Positions 36,155 to 46,918 are shown, counted from the first letter of the stretch. The stretch: 64,000 nucleotides of DNA from Paracoccus laeviglucosivorans (GCF_900182695.1 NZ_FXTK01000013.1:53933-117932), one strand, 5' to 3'. Notes: generated by a model from the letters alone, not told the origin. Numbers and translations: made by a program.

Positions 36155-37584
36155 CCCCGGCTGGCGGGGTAAAGCGCGCGGAACCTTGCATGGCTTTCGG
36201 CGAAGGCCGCAACCAGCGCCGGATCGGGGGCGATCTCGCGGGCGATCTGCGGCATGGCGCAGACCTCGGACGGGGCGGCCCCGGTCGCGGCCATCAGCCC
36301 CAGCCGCGCCGCGCCGAAGGCCGCGCCGTAATCGCCACCGACCGGCAGCAGCACGGGCAGGTTCAAGGTCGTGGCAATCAGCTGCAGCCAGTAATCCGAC
36401 CGCGCGCCGCCACCCAGGGCCAGCAGCGCATCCAGATCGGCCCCCGCCGCGCGCAGCGCCGTCAGGTTGTCGGCCAGCGCGAATGTCACGCCCTCCAGCA
36501 CGGCCCGCGTCAGGGCGGCGCGGTCGGTCGTCGGCGTCAGCCCGGCCAGCAGCCCCTTGGCGATCGCATCGTTATGTGGCGTGCGTTCGCCTGACAGATA
36601 GGGCAGGAACATCGCCGTCCCCGGCGCTTGCAGCGTCCCAAGATCGGCGGTCAGCTCGGCGGGCTTTGCACCCAGCACCCCCGCCAGCCATTCGACCGCA
36701 GCCGAGGCCGAAAGTATCACCCCCATCTGGTGCCACGTCCCCGGCAGCGCATGGCAAAAGGCGTGAACGGCGGTATCGGGTGCGGGCAGGAAGCGGTCCG
36801 ACGCTGCAAAGACCACGCCCGAGGTGCCCAGACTGACAAAGCCCTGCCCTGCCCCCACGGTCCCCGCACCGATCGCAGTCGCGGCATTGTCGCCCGCGCC
36901 GCCCGCCACGACCACGCGCCCCATACCCCATTTCGTCGCCAGTTCCGCCCGCAGATAACCCGAGGGCGCCGACCCCTCGACCAGCGCCGGCATCTGATCG
37001 CGGCGCATTCCGCCAGCGGTCAGCGCGACATCCGACCAGTCGCGGCCCGCCACGTCCAGCCAGCTTGTGCCAGATGCGTCCGACATTTCGCTGACCCGCT
37101 CGCCGGTCAGCCACAGGCGCAGATAATCCTTGGGCAGCAGCACGGTCGCCACGCGGGCGAACAGGTCGGGTTCATGCCGGGCCATCCAGACCAGCTTGGG
37201 GGCGGTGAAGCCCGGAAAGACGATATTGCCGGAAATGCGGCGCATCTCGGGCATGGCGTCCAGTTCCGCCGCCTCAAGGTGGCTGCGGGTGTCGTTCCAC
37301 AGGATCGCCGGGCGCAGCACAGCGCCGCCCGCGTCCAGCGCCACCGCGCCGTGCATCTGGCCGGACAGCCCGATGCCGCGCACCGCCGCAAGATCATGGG
37401 TGCGGGCCAGCGCGGACAGCGCAGCCTCGGTCGCATGGATCCAGTCGGCGGGGGCCTGTTCGGACCAGTTCGGATGCGGACGCTGCACCGTCAGCGCCCC
37501 GGTTTCCGAGCCAAGCGCCCGCTGGCTGTCGTCGATCAGCGTGACCTTCACGCCCGAAGTGCCAAGGTCGATGCCCAGATACAT
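36151..37584 (-). CDS. xylB: Xylulokinase (FGGY family)
   Basis: A 477-aa FGGY kinase that phosphorylates D-xylulose to xylulose 5-phosphate. Visible are the N-terminal phosphate loop LGIDLGTSGVKVTLID, SGQMHGAVALD, ILWNDTRSHLEA, the C-terminal GTSGVVFAAS and the ALGGGARSDYWLQLIA motif. It is the last gene of the polyol operon. It receives the xylulose made from arabitol or xylitol type substrates by the polyol dehydrogenases. Confidence 0.92.
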   Translation of the reverse strand: MYLGIDLGTSGVKVTLIDDSQRALGSETGALTVQRPHPNWSEQAPADWIHATEAALSALARTHDLAAVRGIGLSGQMHGAVALDAGGAVLRPAILWNDTRSHLEAAELDAMPEMRRISGNIVFPGFTAPKLVWMARHEPDLFARVATVLLPKDYLRLWLTGERVSEMSDASGTSWLDVAGRDWSDVALTAGGMRRDQMPALVEGSAPSGYLRAELATKWGMGRVVVAGGAGDNAATAIGAGTVGAGQGFVSLGTSGVVFAASDRFLPAPDTAVHAFCHALPGTWHQMGVILSASAAVEWLAGVLGAKPAELTADLGTLQAPGTAMFLPYLSGERTPHNDAIAKGLLAGLTPTTDRAALTRAVLEGVTFALADNLTALRAAGADLDALLALGGGARSDYWLQLIATTLNLPVLLPVGGDYGAAFGAARLGLMAATGAAPSEVCAMPQIAREIAPDPALVAAFAESHARFRALYPASRG

Positions 37585-37587
37585 GGC

Positions 37588-39039
37588 CTAATCCTTTGTC
37601 ATGTTTAAGATTTCGTCGCGCTGCTGCTGCATCCGCAGGAAAACCGCCCAATCGCGACCACGCCGCGCCTGCCCTTGCGGGTCGGGCGCGGTGACGGTGG
37701 CCGGACGCGCAAAGCGGTCGCGGGCGGCACGCAGCCCCCCGGCACGGGGCGCGGCGGCGGCAATGGCCGTGCCGCGCAGCACCGCATCGTCGGGTTGCCA
37801 GTGGATCTCGGCCCCGGTCGCATCGGCATAAAGCTGGCGCATCAGGGCCGTGCGCGCCTGTCCACCCGCCATGCCCAGCCGCGCGGGCGTCAGGCCCATA
37901 TGGTCGATGACCTGCCGCGTGCCCAAGGCGATGCCCACCGCCGCGCGCCAGTACAGCGCATCCATCGCCGCCTGCCCGCGATCCAGCCCCATGCCATGCA
38001 CCACGCCGCGCATCAGCGGATCGGCAAAGGGCGCGCGGTTGCCCTTGAAATCGGGCAGGACATGCAGCCCCGCCCCCGGTTCTGGCATCCGGGCAAGACG
38101 CGCGGTGATCTGGTCATGGGTCTGCGCATCGGGATATTGCCGCCGCACCCATTCCAGCAGCGCGCCTGTCGCGGATTGCCCGGCTTCGGTCACCGCCTCG
38201 TCGGGCAGGATCGCGCCGGGATAGGGCCCCCACAGCGCGGGACCGACAGGCACGTCCAGCGCCATGATGCAATTCGACGTGCCCGCGATCAGCGCGGGCA
38301 TCCCCGGCGCAGCACCAAGCGCGCCCGCAAAAGCGTCGATCATCCCCGAGGCGACCACGCAACTGCGGGTCAGGCCCAATTCCGCAGCAGCAGGTTCCGT
38401 CAGCGGACCGATGGCCGCGCCGGTCAGCAGGACGGGTTCGGCATGGGGAAAATCGGCGATGCCCAGCCGCGTCAGCAAATCCTCGGCCCAGCCGCCCTGA
38501 TCGGGCAGCCATGGCCATTTTGCCGCCGCCGCGCAATGCGACCGCGTGGCGATGCCGGTCGCGCGAAAGGCCAGATGGTCGCCCAGATCGCGGATGCCGC
38601 GCAGGTTGGCCCAGATGTCCGGGCGGTGCCGCCTTAGCCAGATCAGACGCGGCGTCTGCATCTCGGGCGAGACGGCGCCGCCTGCCCTCGACACCACCTC
38701 ATGGGCAATGTCTGAAAGCTCTGCCGCCTCGGCCACGGCGCGATGGTCGTGCCAAGCGATCACGTCGGGCGCAAATCCGGGCGCGTCCACCACCAGCGAA
38801 CAGGTCGCGTCGAATGCCAACGCGCCGATACGCTCGGGCGCGGTGCCGGCCTGCTGACGCGCCTCGGCCAATGCGTCCGATACCGCCTGCCAGATTTCGG
38901 CAAAGACGAAACCCGCCTGCCCGTCCGACGCGTGTCGCGTGTCGAAGCCCCGGCTGGTCCGCGCGACAAGCTGCCCGTCCGGCGTGAACAAACCCGCACG
39001 CGCGCGGGCCGAGCCCACATCAACTGCAGCGATCAGCAA
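37588..39039 (-). CDS. FGGY-family pentulose kinase (D-ribulokinase-like)
   Basis: A 483-aa carbohydrate kinase related to but clearly distinct from the neighbouring XylB. It has AAVDVGSARARAGLFTPDGQ, the FDATCSLVV region typical of D-ribulokinase (FGGY/YDR109C) types, VIAWHDHRAV, ASGMIDAFAGALGA, LIAGTSNCIMAL and LPDFKGNRAPFADP. The SNCIM and GNRSP-like motifs favour ribulokinase over xylulokinase. Placed 3 bp before xylB, it would let the operon also phosphorylate ribulose from ribitol or arabitol. The substrate is inferred. Confidence 0.82.
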   Translation of the reverse strand: MLIAAVDVGSARARAGLFTPDGQLVARTSRGFDTRHASDGQAGFVFAEIWQAVSDALAEARQQAGTAPERIGALAFDATCSLVVDAPGFAPDVIAWHDHRAVAEAAELSDIAHEVVSRAGGAVSPEMQTPRLIWLRRHRPDIWANLRGIRDLGDHLAFRATGIATRSHCAAAAKWPWLPDQGGWAEDLLTRLGIADFPHAEPVLLTGAAIGPLTEPAAAELGLTRSCVVASGMIDAFAGALGAAPGMPALIAGTSNCIMALDVPVGPALWGPYPGAILPDEAVTEAGQSATGALLEWVRRQYPDAQTHDQITARLARMPEPGAGLHVLPDFKGNRAPFADPLMRGVVHGMGLDRGQAAMDALYWRAAVGIALGTRQVIDHMGLTPARLGMAGGQARTALMRQLYADATGAEIHWQPDDAVLRGTAIAAAAPRAGGLRAARDRFARPATVTAPDPQGQARRGRDWAVFLRMQQQRDEILNMTKD

Positions 39040-39051
39040 GACGTCTCTCCC

Positions 39052-39711
39052 TCAGGCCAGTTCGGCCAAAGTGTTGGGCAAAACGTCGGCATGTTCAATC
39101 AGCGCGTCGGGTTTCAGTTCAACCAGACGCTGCGCAAGGCGCGCAGGTGCGGCATGGCTGCCACCCAGAAAGCCCACGACGCGCATCCCCGCAGCCTTGG
39201 CGGCCATGATCCCGGCGGGGCTGTCCTCGATGACCACGCAATCTTCGGCGGCAAGGCCCAGACGCGCGGCGGCCAGCAAAAACAGGTCGGGCGCCGGCTT
39301 GCCGTTCTGCACCATGGTCGCGGAATAGACGTGTTCGCCAAAGAATGGCGCCAGCCCGGTGATGCCAAGTGAAAGCGCCAGCCGCTCGGGCGTCGAGGAG
39401 GAGGCGACCGCCTTGGGTCCGGCAAGCTGCGCCAATGCCCCGGCCATGCCGGGAATGGGCTGCAATTCGCGCTGGAAGCGGCTGGCAAGGCTTTCGGCAT
39501 AACCGGGCATGGCGGGGGCAAGGTCGATCGCCAATTCGCGCGAGGCCGCATCGACGATATAGCGGACCGAGCGGCCCAGATAATCGTCATAGACCCGCGC
39601 CTGATCGACCGGCGCCCCTAGACCGCGCATGACTGTCGCAAGTTCGGCAGCAGCCAGCGGTTCGCTGTCCACCAGAACCCCGTCACAGTCGAAGATAAGC
39701 CCGCGCGGCAA
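39052..39711 (-). CDS. HAD-superfamily phosphatase (subfamily IA, phosphoglycolate phosphatase/beta-PGM-like)
   Basis: A 219-aa HAD hydrolase. Motif I is IFDCDGVLVDSEPL with the nucleophile and acid Asp residues, motif II is KAVASSSTPERL, motif III the Lys in QNGKPAPDLFLLAA, and motif IV VVIEDSPAGIMAAKAAGM. A helical cap separates motifs I and II. In rhodobacterial polyol operons a HAD gene sits between mtlK and the kinases. It may recycle a sugar phosphate or remove dead-end phosphates. Confidence 0.88.
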   Translation of the reverse strand: MPRGLIFDCDGVLVDSEPLAAAELATVMRGLGAPVDQARVYDDYLGRSVRYIVDAASRELAIDLAPAMPGYAESLASRFQRELQPIPGMAGALAQLAGPKAVASSSTPERLALSLGITGLAPFFGEHVYSATMVQNGKPAPDLFLLAAARLGLAAEDCVVIEDSPAGIMAAKAAGMRVVGFLGGSHAAPARLAQRLVELKPDALIEHADVLPNTLAELA

Positions 39712-39715
39712 TGGC

Positions 39716-41179
39716 TTACCCCTTCAGATAGGCGGTCAACGTCGCCGCCGTGCCGTCCTGCCACAGCATCCCCAGCCATTTGGCGAAGGGCTGGGCGAAA
39801 CGCGGATCGGCCCCGGTGACGCCATAGATGTCGGCCATGCCCAGCCATGCGCCGGGGTCGGCCTTGGCAGCGTTCGCCGCAGCGGTCAGGCGGTCCCAAT
39901 TCGGATCGTTAGGCTCAATCACCGCGCCGCTATCGGTCACGCCCGCGCAGTAGCGGCACCACAGCGCCGATTCCAGCGCCAGACCGTCCACCGAAAGCCC
40001 CTGCGCCAGACGGTCGTTGATCGTCGGCACGATGAATTTCGGCTGCCGGTTCGAGCCGTCAAGGCACAGCCGCCGGATCGTGTCGCCAATCTTGGGATTG
40101 GCGCAGCGTTCCGCGACCTTGGCGTAATAGGCGTTCAGGTCGGTGCCGGGCACCGGCGGCACGGCAGGGATGATCTCATCGGCCTCAAGCTTGTCCAGGA
40201 AAGCGCGGACCAGCGGATTTTCCATCCCCTCATGCACGAAATGGATGTCCATCAGCCCCGAGGGATAGGCGATGACCGCATGGCCGCCGTTCAGGATGCG
40301 GATCTTCATCAGCTCCCACGGGGTGACATCGGCGACGAATTCGACGCCGACCTCCTCAAGCGCGGGGCGGCCTTCGGGGAAGTTGTCCTCAAGCACCCAC
40401 TGGATGAAATCCTCGGCAAAGACCGGGCAATCGTCGGCAATGCCGAAATCGTCGCGGATCATGGCGCGTTCGCGGTCGCTGGTCGCGGGGGTGATGCGGT
40501 CGACCATGCCGTTCGGGAAGGCGACGTTGGCAGCGATCCAGTCGGCCAGTTCCGGGTCCGAGAGGCGCGCGGTTTCCACCACCGCCTCGCGCGTGACAAC
40601 GCCGTTATGGGGGATGTTGTCACAGCACATGACGGTAAAGGGGGGCGTGCCTTCGGCACGGCGCGCTTTCAAACCGGCGACCAGCATCCCGAAAACGGTC
40701 TTGGGCGCATCGGGGTTCGCGCCATCCGCCGCAATCGCCGGATGGGTCGGATCGAAATGGCCGGTATTTGCGTCGATGAAATAGCCGCCTTCGGTGATGG
40801 TCAGGCTGGCGATTTTCGTGGCCGGATCGGCCAGTTGCCCCACGATGGCCGCGGCATCGGCGGCGGGCAGATAGTCGATCATCGCGCCGATGACGCGGGG
40901 CTCGGACGCTTCGGCCGATTGTTCGACCACGGTGTAAAGGTTGTCCTGCGCCGCCAGCGCTTCACGCATCCGCGCGTCCGAGGGCATGACGCCCGCACCG
41001 ATGATGGCGAAGTCATGGCCCTGGCCCAGGTTCATCAGCCGGTCCAGATAAACCGCCTGATGGGCGCGGTGGAAATTGCCCAGGCCGAAATGCACGATCC
41101 CGCCGGTCAGGGCGGCGCGGTCATAGCCGGGCTTGGCTGCGATCTGGGAAAGGTTCGCGTCGTTCAGTCGAATGGTCAT
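39716..41179 (-). CDS. mtlK: Mannitol 2-dehydrogenase (polyol-specific long-chain dehydrogenase)
   Basis: A 487-aa NAD-dependent enzyme oxidising D-mannitol to fructose and D-arabitol to xylulose. The N-terminal Rossmann domain contains HFGLGNFHRAHQAVYLDRLM. The C-terminal polyol domain has the catalytic Lys/Asn region in MKIRILNGGHAVIAYPS. CDNIPHNGVV and VDRITPATSDRERAM are further family marks. Length is normal. It starts 1 bp after the smoS stop; the mRNA is clearly shared. Confidence 0.94.
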   Translation of the reverse strand: MTIRLNDANLSQIAAKPGYDRAALTGGIVHFGLGNFHRAHQAVYLDRLMNLGQGHDFAIIGAGVMPSDARMREALAAQDNLYTVVEQSAEASEPRVIGAMIDYLPAADAAAIVGQLADPATKIASLTITEGGYFIDANTGHFDPTHPAIAADGANPDAPKTVFGMLVAGLKARRAEGTPPFTVMCCDNIPHNGVVTREAVVETARLSDPELADWIAANVAFPNGMVDRITPATSDRERAMIRDDFGIADDCPVFAEDFIQWVLEDNFPEGRPALEEVGVEFVADVTPWELMKIRILNGGHAVIAYPSGLMDIHFVHEGMENPLVRAFLDKLEADEIIPAVPPVPGTDLNAYYAKVAERCANPKIGDTIRRLCLDGSNRQPKFIVPTINDRLAQGLSVDGLALESALWCRYCAGVTDSGAVIEPNDPNWDRLTAAANAAKADPGAWLGMADIYGVTGADPRFAQPFAKWLGMLWQDGTAATLTAYLKG

Positions 41180-41180
41180 G

Positions 41181-41941
41181 TCAGCTCATCCAGTTTCCGC
41201 CATCGACGTTATACGTCTGGGCGACGATGTAATCGGCGTCAGTCGAGGCAAGGAACACGGCCATGCCGGTCAGATCCTGCGCAGTGCCCATGCGGCCAAA
41301 GGGGACGGCTTCGCCGACCTCACGCTTTTTCTGACCGCGCGGCTTTCCTTCATAGGCGGCGAATTTCGCGTCCACGCCGTCCCAATGTTCGCCGTCCACC
41401 ACGCCGGGGGCGATGGCGTTGACGTTGATGCCATGGGAAATCAGGTTCAGCCCCGCTGATTGGGTCAGGCTGATGACGGCGGCCTTGGTGGCGCAATAAA
41501 CGCCGACCAAAGCCTCGCCGCGACGACCCGCCTGCGACGCCATGTTGATGATCTTGCCCCGCCGCCCGGTGTCGATCATATGGCGGGCGACGGCCTGCAT
41601 GGTGAACAGCGCGCCCCCCACATTGATCGCGAAAAGCGTGTCGTAGCTGTCGCGGGTGATTTCCGTGATTGGGGCCAGATCGAACAGGGCTGCGTTGTTG
41701 ATCAGAATGTCGATGCCGCCCATCAGGCGCACCGCCTCGGCCACGCCCGCGTCGATGCTGTCCTGTTTCGTCACGTCCATGACGACGGGATGCGCGCCGA
41801 TTTCCGCAGCCGTCGCCTTGACCGCCGCCGCGTTGATGTCTGCAATCGCGACGGTGGCGCCTTCGCGGATATACGCCTCGGCAAAGGCGCGGCCGATGCC
41901 GCGCGCAGCACCCGTGATCAGGGCAGTTTTGCCTTCCAGCC

Positions 41942-41945
<4 letters not shown>
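41181..41945 (-). CDS. smoS: Sorbitol/polyol dehydrogenase, short-chain family
   Basis: A 254-aa SDR. The NAD loop is [15 protein letters not shown], the active-site Ser is in [13 protein letters not shown], and Tyr/Lys are in [17 protein letters not shown]. Sequence and context match the rhodobacterial SmoS/PolS enzyme that oxidises sorbitol to fructose and galactitol to tagatose. It overlaps the smoK stop by 4 bp and is followed by mtlK. Confidence 0.93.
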
Positions 41946-42940
<995 letters not shown>

Positions 42941-42951
42941 CATTCCCCCCC

Positions 42952-43776
42952 TTATTTCACGGCGCCGAAGGTCAAGCCGCGCACGAGTTGCTTTTGGCTG
43001 AACCAGCCCAGAACCAGAATGGGCGCGATAGCCATGACCGACGCCGCCGAAAGTTTCGCCCAGAACAGCCCCTGCGGGCTGGAGAAGGACGCGATGAAGG
43101 CCGACAAGGGCGCCGCATTCGTCGTCGTCAGCTGGATGGTCCAGAACGCTTCGTTCCACGCCAAGATGACGTTCAAAAGCAGCGTGGATGCGATGCCCGG
43201 CACCGCCATCGGCGTCAGCACATACAGGATTTCATTACGCAGGGATGCGCCGTCCATCCGTGCCGCTTCCAGAATCTCGCCGGGAATTTCGCGGAAATAG
43301 GTGTAAAGCATCCAGACCACGATCGGCAGGTTGATCAGCATCAAAAGGACCGTCAGCCCGATGCGCGTGTCCATAAGCCCGGTGCGCAGAAAGATCAGAT
43401 AGATCGGCACCAGCACGGCCACCGCAGGCATCATCTTGGTGGACAGCATCCACATCAGGATGTCCTTGGTCCGCTTGGTCGGCGAAAACGCCATGGCCCA
43501 AGCGGCGGGGATCGCCACCACCAAGGCCAGCAGGGTCGAACCCAGCGACAGGATCACCGAATTGGTGAAGGGCCGCCAATAGCTGTTCTGGCTTTGCACC
43601 GCCTCGAAGCTGGACAGTGTGAAGGACGGGATCAGGTCGAAGCCCGCGATCGCCTCCTGTTCAGTCTTGAGGCTGGTGATGATGGTGTAAAGGATCGGGA
43701 AAAAGATCAGCAGGGCGACGAACCATGCGGCGATGGTCCATCCGATCCGGCTGCGTTGAGTGGTTGCGCGTGCCAT
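42952..43776 (-). CDS. smoG: Polyol ABC transporter permease SmoG
   Basis: A 274-aa MalG-type inner-membrane permease with six hydrophobic helices. The EAA loop reads [20 protein letters not shown], and [20 protein letters not shown] is typical of the family. It has GGGGGG 6 bp upstream of its start and ends 11 bp before smoK. Confidence 0.94.
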   Translation of the reverse strand: MARATTQRSRIGWTIAAWFVALLIFFPILYTIITSLKTEQEAIAGFDLIPSFTLSSFEAVQSQNSYWRPFTNSVILSLGSTLLALVVAIPAAWAMAFSPTKRTKDILMWMLSTKMMPAVAVLVPIYLIFLRTGLMDTRIGLTVLLMLINLPIVVWMLYTYFREIPGEILEAARMDGASLRNEILYVLTPMAVPGIASTLLLNVILAWNEAFWTIQLTTTNAAPLSAFIASFSSPQGLFWAKLSAASVMAIAPILVLGWFSQKQLVRGLTFGAVK

Positions 43777-43786
43777 GTTTCCCCCC

Positions 43787-44656
43787 TTAATCCAGGTTCT
43801 TGCCGACGGCGCGCATCAGGAAGATGGCGACGATATTGGCCAGAACGACCGCGATGATCCCCCCGGCAGCCGCGCCGCCGATGTCGAAGTTCAACCGCGC
43901 CGCGCGATAGATCAGATAGGTCAGGTTGGTCGAGGCATTGCCCGGACCGCCATTGGTCGTCACCAAGATCTCGGCATAGACGCCCAGCAGGAAGATGGTC
44001 TGGATCAGGATGACCACGGTGATCGCGCGCGCCATATGCGGCAGGATCAGGTGGGTGAACTTCGCCCATGCGCTGGCGCCGTCCATCTCGGCCGCCTCCA
44101 TCTGCTCGCTGTCCAGCGATTGCAGGGCGGTCAGCAGGATCAGCGTCGCAAAGGGCAGCCATTGCCACGCCACGATGATGATGATCGACAGCAGCGGATA
44201 TTGCGCGAACCAGTCCACCGGCTGCACGCCAAAGAACCGTGCCATGTCGGCCAAAACCCCGTAGCTGGGATGCATGATCATGTTCTTCCAGATCAGCGCC
44301 GCGACCGGCGGCATGACGAAGAACGGAGAGATGATCAGGATCCGCACGATCCCCTGCCCCATGATGGGACGGTCGATCAGCAACGCGATGGCGATGCCGC
44401 CGATCACGGTGATCGCCAGCACGCCCAGCACAAGGATCAGCGTATTGCCGATGGCCGCGAAAAACGCGGGATCGGTATAGAAAAAGCGATAGTTGAAGAA
44501 CCCGGTCCACGCCGCCGAACCGGGGTTCAGCAGGTTGTAGTCCAGAAACGAATAGTAAAGCGTCATCGCCAGCGGCACGATCATCCACGCCAAAAGCAGC
44601 AGGATCGCGGGTGCGCGCATCAGGCGGGCAAGGCTCTGGGTCTGGCGGGTTGCCAT
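43787..44656 (-). CDS. smoF: Polyol ABC transporter permease SmoF
   Basis: A 289-aa MalF-type permease: N-terminal helix RAPAILLLLAWMIVPLAMTL, YSFLDYNLLNPGSAAWTGFF, and EAA loop SLDSEQMEAAEMDGASAWAK. It has AAGGAG upstream of the start and is separated from smoE by a 94-bp gap with two stem-loops. Confidence 0.94.
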   Translation of the reverse strand: MATRQTQSLARLMRAPAILLLLAWMIVPLAMTLYYSFLDYNLLNPGSAAWTGFFNYRFFYTDPAFFAAIGNTLILVLGVLAITVIGGIAIALLIDRPIMGQGIVRILIISPFFVMPPVAALIWKNMIMHPSYGVLADMARFFGVQPVDWFAQYPLLSIIIIVAWQWLPFATLILLTALQSLDSEQMEAAEMDGASAWAKFTHLILPHMARAITVVILIQTIFLLGVYAEILVTTNGGPGNASTNLTYLIYRAARLNFDIGGAAAGGIIAVVLANIVAIFLMRAVGKNLD

Positions 44657-44688
44657 GACGGTTGCTCCTTGGTGAATGCGGCGGGTCG

Positions 44689-44703
44689 CCGGCGTAACGC
44701 CGG
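44689..44703 (-). other. Stem-loop 1 between smoE and smoF
   Basis: CCGGCG and CGCCGG pair around a 3-nt loop just upstream of smoF. Together with the larger hairpin at 44714 it separates the highly expressed binding-protein message from the permease genes. No T-run is present. Confidence 0.6.
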
Positions 44704-44713
44704 TTCGGGGAAA

Positions 44714-44737
44714 GCCGCCCGGTGGATGCCGGGCGGC
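44714..44737 (-). other. Stem-loop 2 after smoE (mRNA 3'-end stabiliser type)
   Basis: A perfect 9-bp GC stem (GCCGCCCGG / CCGGGCGGC, 6-nt loop) starts 13 bp after the smoE stop. There is no downstream T-run. This position and structure are typical of hairpins that protect binding-protein mRNAs in ABC operons. Confidence 0.75.
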
Positions 44738-44750
44738 CCGTGTCGGCGCG

Positions 44751-46067
44751 TTACTTGATGTAGCGCGCGCGGGTCATTTCGCGGGTGACGTTCGACTGGG
44801 CGGCCGCCAGCGCGTCGTCAGCCGACATCTGCCCGGCAAGCGCCGCAGCGAACTGCTGACCGACCGAGGTGCCGATGCCCTGGAATTCCGGGATCGCCAC
44901 GAACTGACCGCCGGTATAGGGCACATCCTGAACCGAGGATTTCTGCGTGTTCGCAACCGTGATCGCCTCAAGCGTCATGGCAGCAAAGGGCGCATCCTTT
45001 TGGTATTCCGCATTCTCGTAAAGCGAGGTGCGGGTGCCCGGAGGTGCTGCACGCCAGCCATCAGCTGCTGCGACCTGTTCGGTATATGCCTTGCTGGTCG
45101 CCCAAGCGACGAACTTCTTGGCCGCGTCCTGTTTCTGGCTGGATGCCGGGATGGCAAGGTTCCACGACCACAGCCAGTTGCCGTGGTTGTCCACGCCTTC
45201 CTTGTTCGGGAACTTGGCGAAGCCCACCTTGTCGGCCACGGTCGATTCGTTCGGGTCCGACACGAAGCTGGCGGCGACGGTTGCGTCGATCCAGATACCG
45301 CATTTGCCCTGCTGGAACAGCGACAGGTTTTCGTTGAACCCGTTCGAGGACGCGCCGGGCGGGCCGTATTCCTGCATCATGGTCAGATAGTCGGTGAAGG
45401 CCTCTTTCCACTCGGCGCTGTCGAACTGGGGTTTCCAGTCCATGTCGAACCAGCGCGCGCCATAGCTGTTGGCCATGGCCGACAGAAAGGCCATGTTTTC
45501 ACCCCAGCCGGGTTTGCCGCGCAGACAGATGCCGTATTGTTCCTTGGACTTGTCCGTCATCTTTTCGGCGGCGGTCTTGATGTCGGTCCAGGTCGGGCTG
45601 TCGGGGATGGTGACGCCCGCGGCCTCGGCCAGATCCTTGCGATACATGACCATGGCCGATTCCGCATAGAACGGCACGGCGAACAGTTGGTCATCCATCG
45701 AAAGCGCCGCACGCACCGGCGGCAGCAGGTCGTCGGCGTCGTAATCCGCCGGAAGATCGGTCAGCGGGGTCAGCCATTGCTGCTTGGCCCAGATCGGCAC
45801 TTCGTAGTTGCCGATGGTCAGCACGTCATACTGGCCGCCATTCGTCGCGATGTCGGTGGTGACACGCTCGCGCAGCACGTTTTCTTCCAACGTGACCCAT
45901 TCCAGCTGAATGTCCGGATTGGCGTCGGTAAAGGGCTTCGTCATTTTCTGCATGCGGATCATGTCACCGTTGTTGACGGTGGCGATGGTCAGCGTTTCGG
46001 CCATGACGGGTGCGGCAAGTGCCGTCAGGGCACATGCCCCCATCAGGCTGCGCAACTTCATGTTCAT
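44751..46067 (-). CDS. smoE: Polyol ABC transporter substrate-binding protein
   Basis: A 438-aa family-1 binding protein with a signal peptide (MNMKLRSLMGACALTALAAP, cut near VMAE). It has LTIATVNNGDMIRMQKM, NPDIQLEWVTLEENVLRERV, YDVLTIGNYEVPIWAKQQWL and a long alpha/beta core. Its start at 46067 follows GGGAGGAC. It is the first gene of the smo operon and the periplasmic receptor for sorbitol, mannitol or related polyols. The promoter region upstream carries two palindromes. Confidence 0.94.
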   Translation of the reverse strand: MNMKLRSLMGACALTALAAPVMAETLTIATVNNGDMIRMQKMTKPFTDANPDIQLEWVTLEENVLRERVTTDIATNGGQYDVLTIGNYEVPIWAKQQWLTPLTDLPADYDADDLLPPVRAALSMDDQLFAVPFYAESAMVMYRKDLAEAAGVTIPDSPTWTDIKTAAEKMTDKSKEQYGICLRGKPGWGENMAFLSAMANSYGARWFDMDWKPQFDSAEWKEAFTDYLTMMQEYGPPGASSNGFNENLSLFQQGKCGIWIDATVAASFVSDPNESTVADKVGFAKFPNKEGVDNHGNWLWSWNLAIPASSQKQDAAKKFVAWATSKAYTEQVAAADGWRAAPPGTRTSLYENAEYQKDAPFAAMTLEAITVANTQKSSVQDVPYTGGQFVAIPEFQGIGTSVGQQFAAALAGQMSADDALAAAQSNVTREMTRARYIK

Positions 46068-46092
46068 CTTGGTCGTCCTCCCTAACGGATCG

Positions 46093-46119
46093 GCATTTGC
46101 CAATGCGATGGGCAAATGC
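46093..46119. promoter_or_regulatory. 9-bp inverted repeat in the smo leader, putative operator
   Basis: GCATTTGCC and GGCAAATGC are exact complements with a 9-bp spacer. The element lies downstream of a TTGACA hexamer at 46144-46139 (minus strand) and 26 bp before smoE, a repressor-like position or an RNA leader structure. Confidence 0.55.
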
Positions 46120-46150
46120 TCACACAACGATGCATTTCTGTCAAGGTGCG

Positions 46151-46170
46151 GTTGGAATCCCCATTCCAAC
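46151..46170. promoter_or_regulatory. 8-bp palindrome upstream of the smo -35, putative activator site
   Basis: GTTGGAAT and ATTCCAAC are exact complements around CCCC. The 20-bp site ends 6 bp upstream of a TTGACA hexamer (46144-46139) on the smo strand, a classical activator position. A convincing -10 was not found at 17 bp, so the promoter itself is uncertain. Confidence 0.55.
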
Positions 46171-46303
46171 GCGAGAAAGCCTTTGGTCGTTCCCGTCAAA
46201 ATTGTCGCGCCGAATCATTGATAAAAGACAGCATTCTTACGAAACTCTTCCTAAGGTTGCGCTTTATCTGATATAGCTCGCGCATTCTTTCGGAGCATTT
46301 CGC

Positions 46304-46918
46304 ATGGCCTATTTCAGCCGCCGGGGTGGTTCGCTTTATACCGATGCCGTCAGCGCCGTGACGCAGCTCGGCGCGCGTTCCGTCCGGCCCACCACCGCCG
46401 ATGTTGCCCGTCATCTGGGCACAGATGAAGTCGAGGTTTCAAAGGTATTTCCCGACGACCAGCGCCTGATGGAAGCGGCGCTGGAAAACGCAATGATGCT
46501 GCTGCACGATCAATGCGTGCGTTCGGTGGTCAAGGTCAGCGCGGACGATCCGCTGGCGCAGTTCCTGGCACTGGCCGATGCCTATATCGAATGGGCGCAT
46601 GACCACCCGCAGGAGTTCGCCATCCTTGGCGATATTCCCGCGCATATGACCCCGCAAAGCGGCAATCTGCTGCGCTATGAAACCGCGCTGCACCGGCTGA
46701 TGATGCAGATGTTGCTGCGCGCGCGCGAACTGGGTGTCATGGACGATGATGTCGATCCGCCGCTGCTGATCGCGACGGCCCGCAGCTTTGCCTATGGCGT
46801 GGCAGGCAAGATGCTAAGCGGCAATCTGTCCCGCTGGACGGGCGCCGCCACGGATATAGATGCAGCGCGTGCCGCACTGCATCTTTTTTCACGCAAGATC
46901 ATCAAGGCGCCAGCCTGA
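46304..46918 (+). CDS. TetR-family-like transcriptional regulator
   Basis: A 204-aa protein. The N-terminal part (about 10-60; LYTDAVSAVTQLGARSVRPT, ADVARHLGTDEVEVSKVF) has the spacing of a TetR helix-turn-helix, though not a strong one. The C-terminal part (about 75-200) is all helical with LADAYIEWAHDHPQEFAILG, a form seen in WHG-type TetR effector domains. It is divergent from the smo operon across about 235 bp and could share its regulatory region. Ligand unknown. Confidence 0.7.
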   Translation: MAYFSRRGGSLYTDAVSAVTQLGARSVRPTTADVARHLGTDEVEVSKVFPDDQRLMEAALENAMMLLHDQCVRSVVKVSADDPLAQFLALADAYIEWAHDHPQEFAILGDIPAHMTPQSGNLLRYETALHRLMMQMLLRARELGVMDDDVDPPLLIATARSFAYGVAGKMLSGNLSRWTGAATDIDAARAALHLFSRKIIKAPA

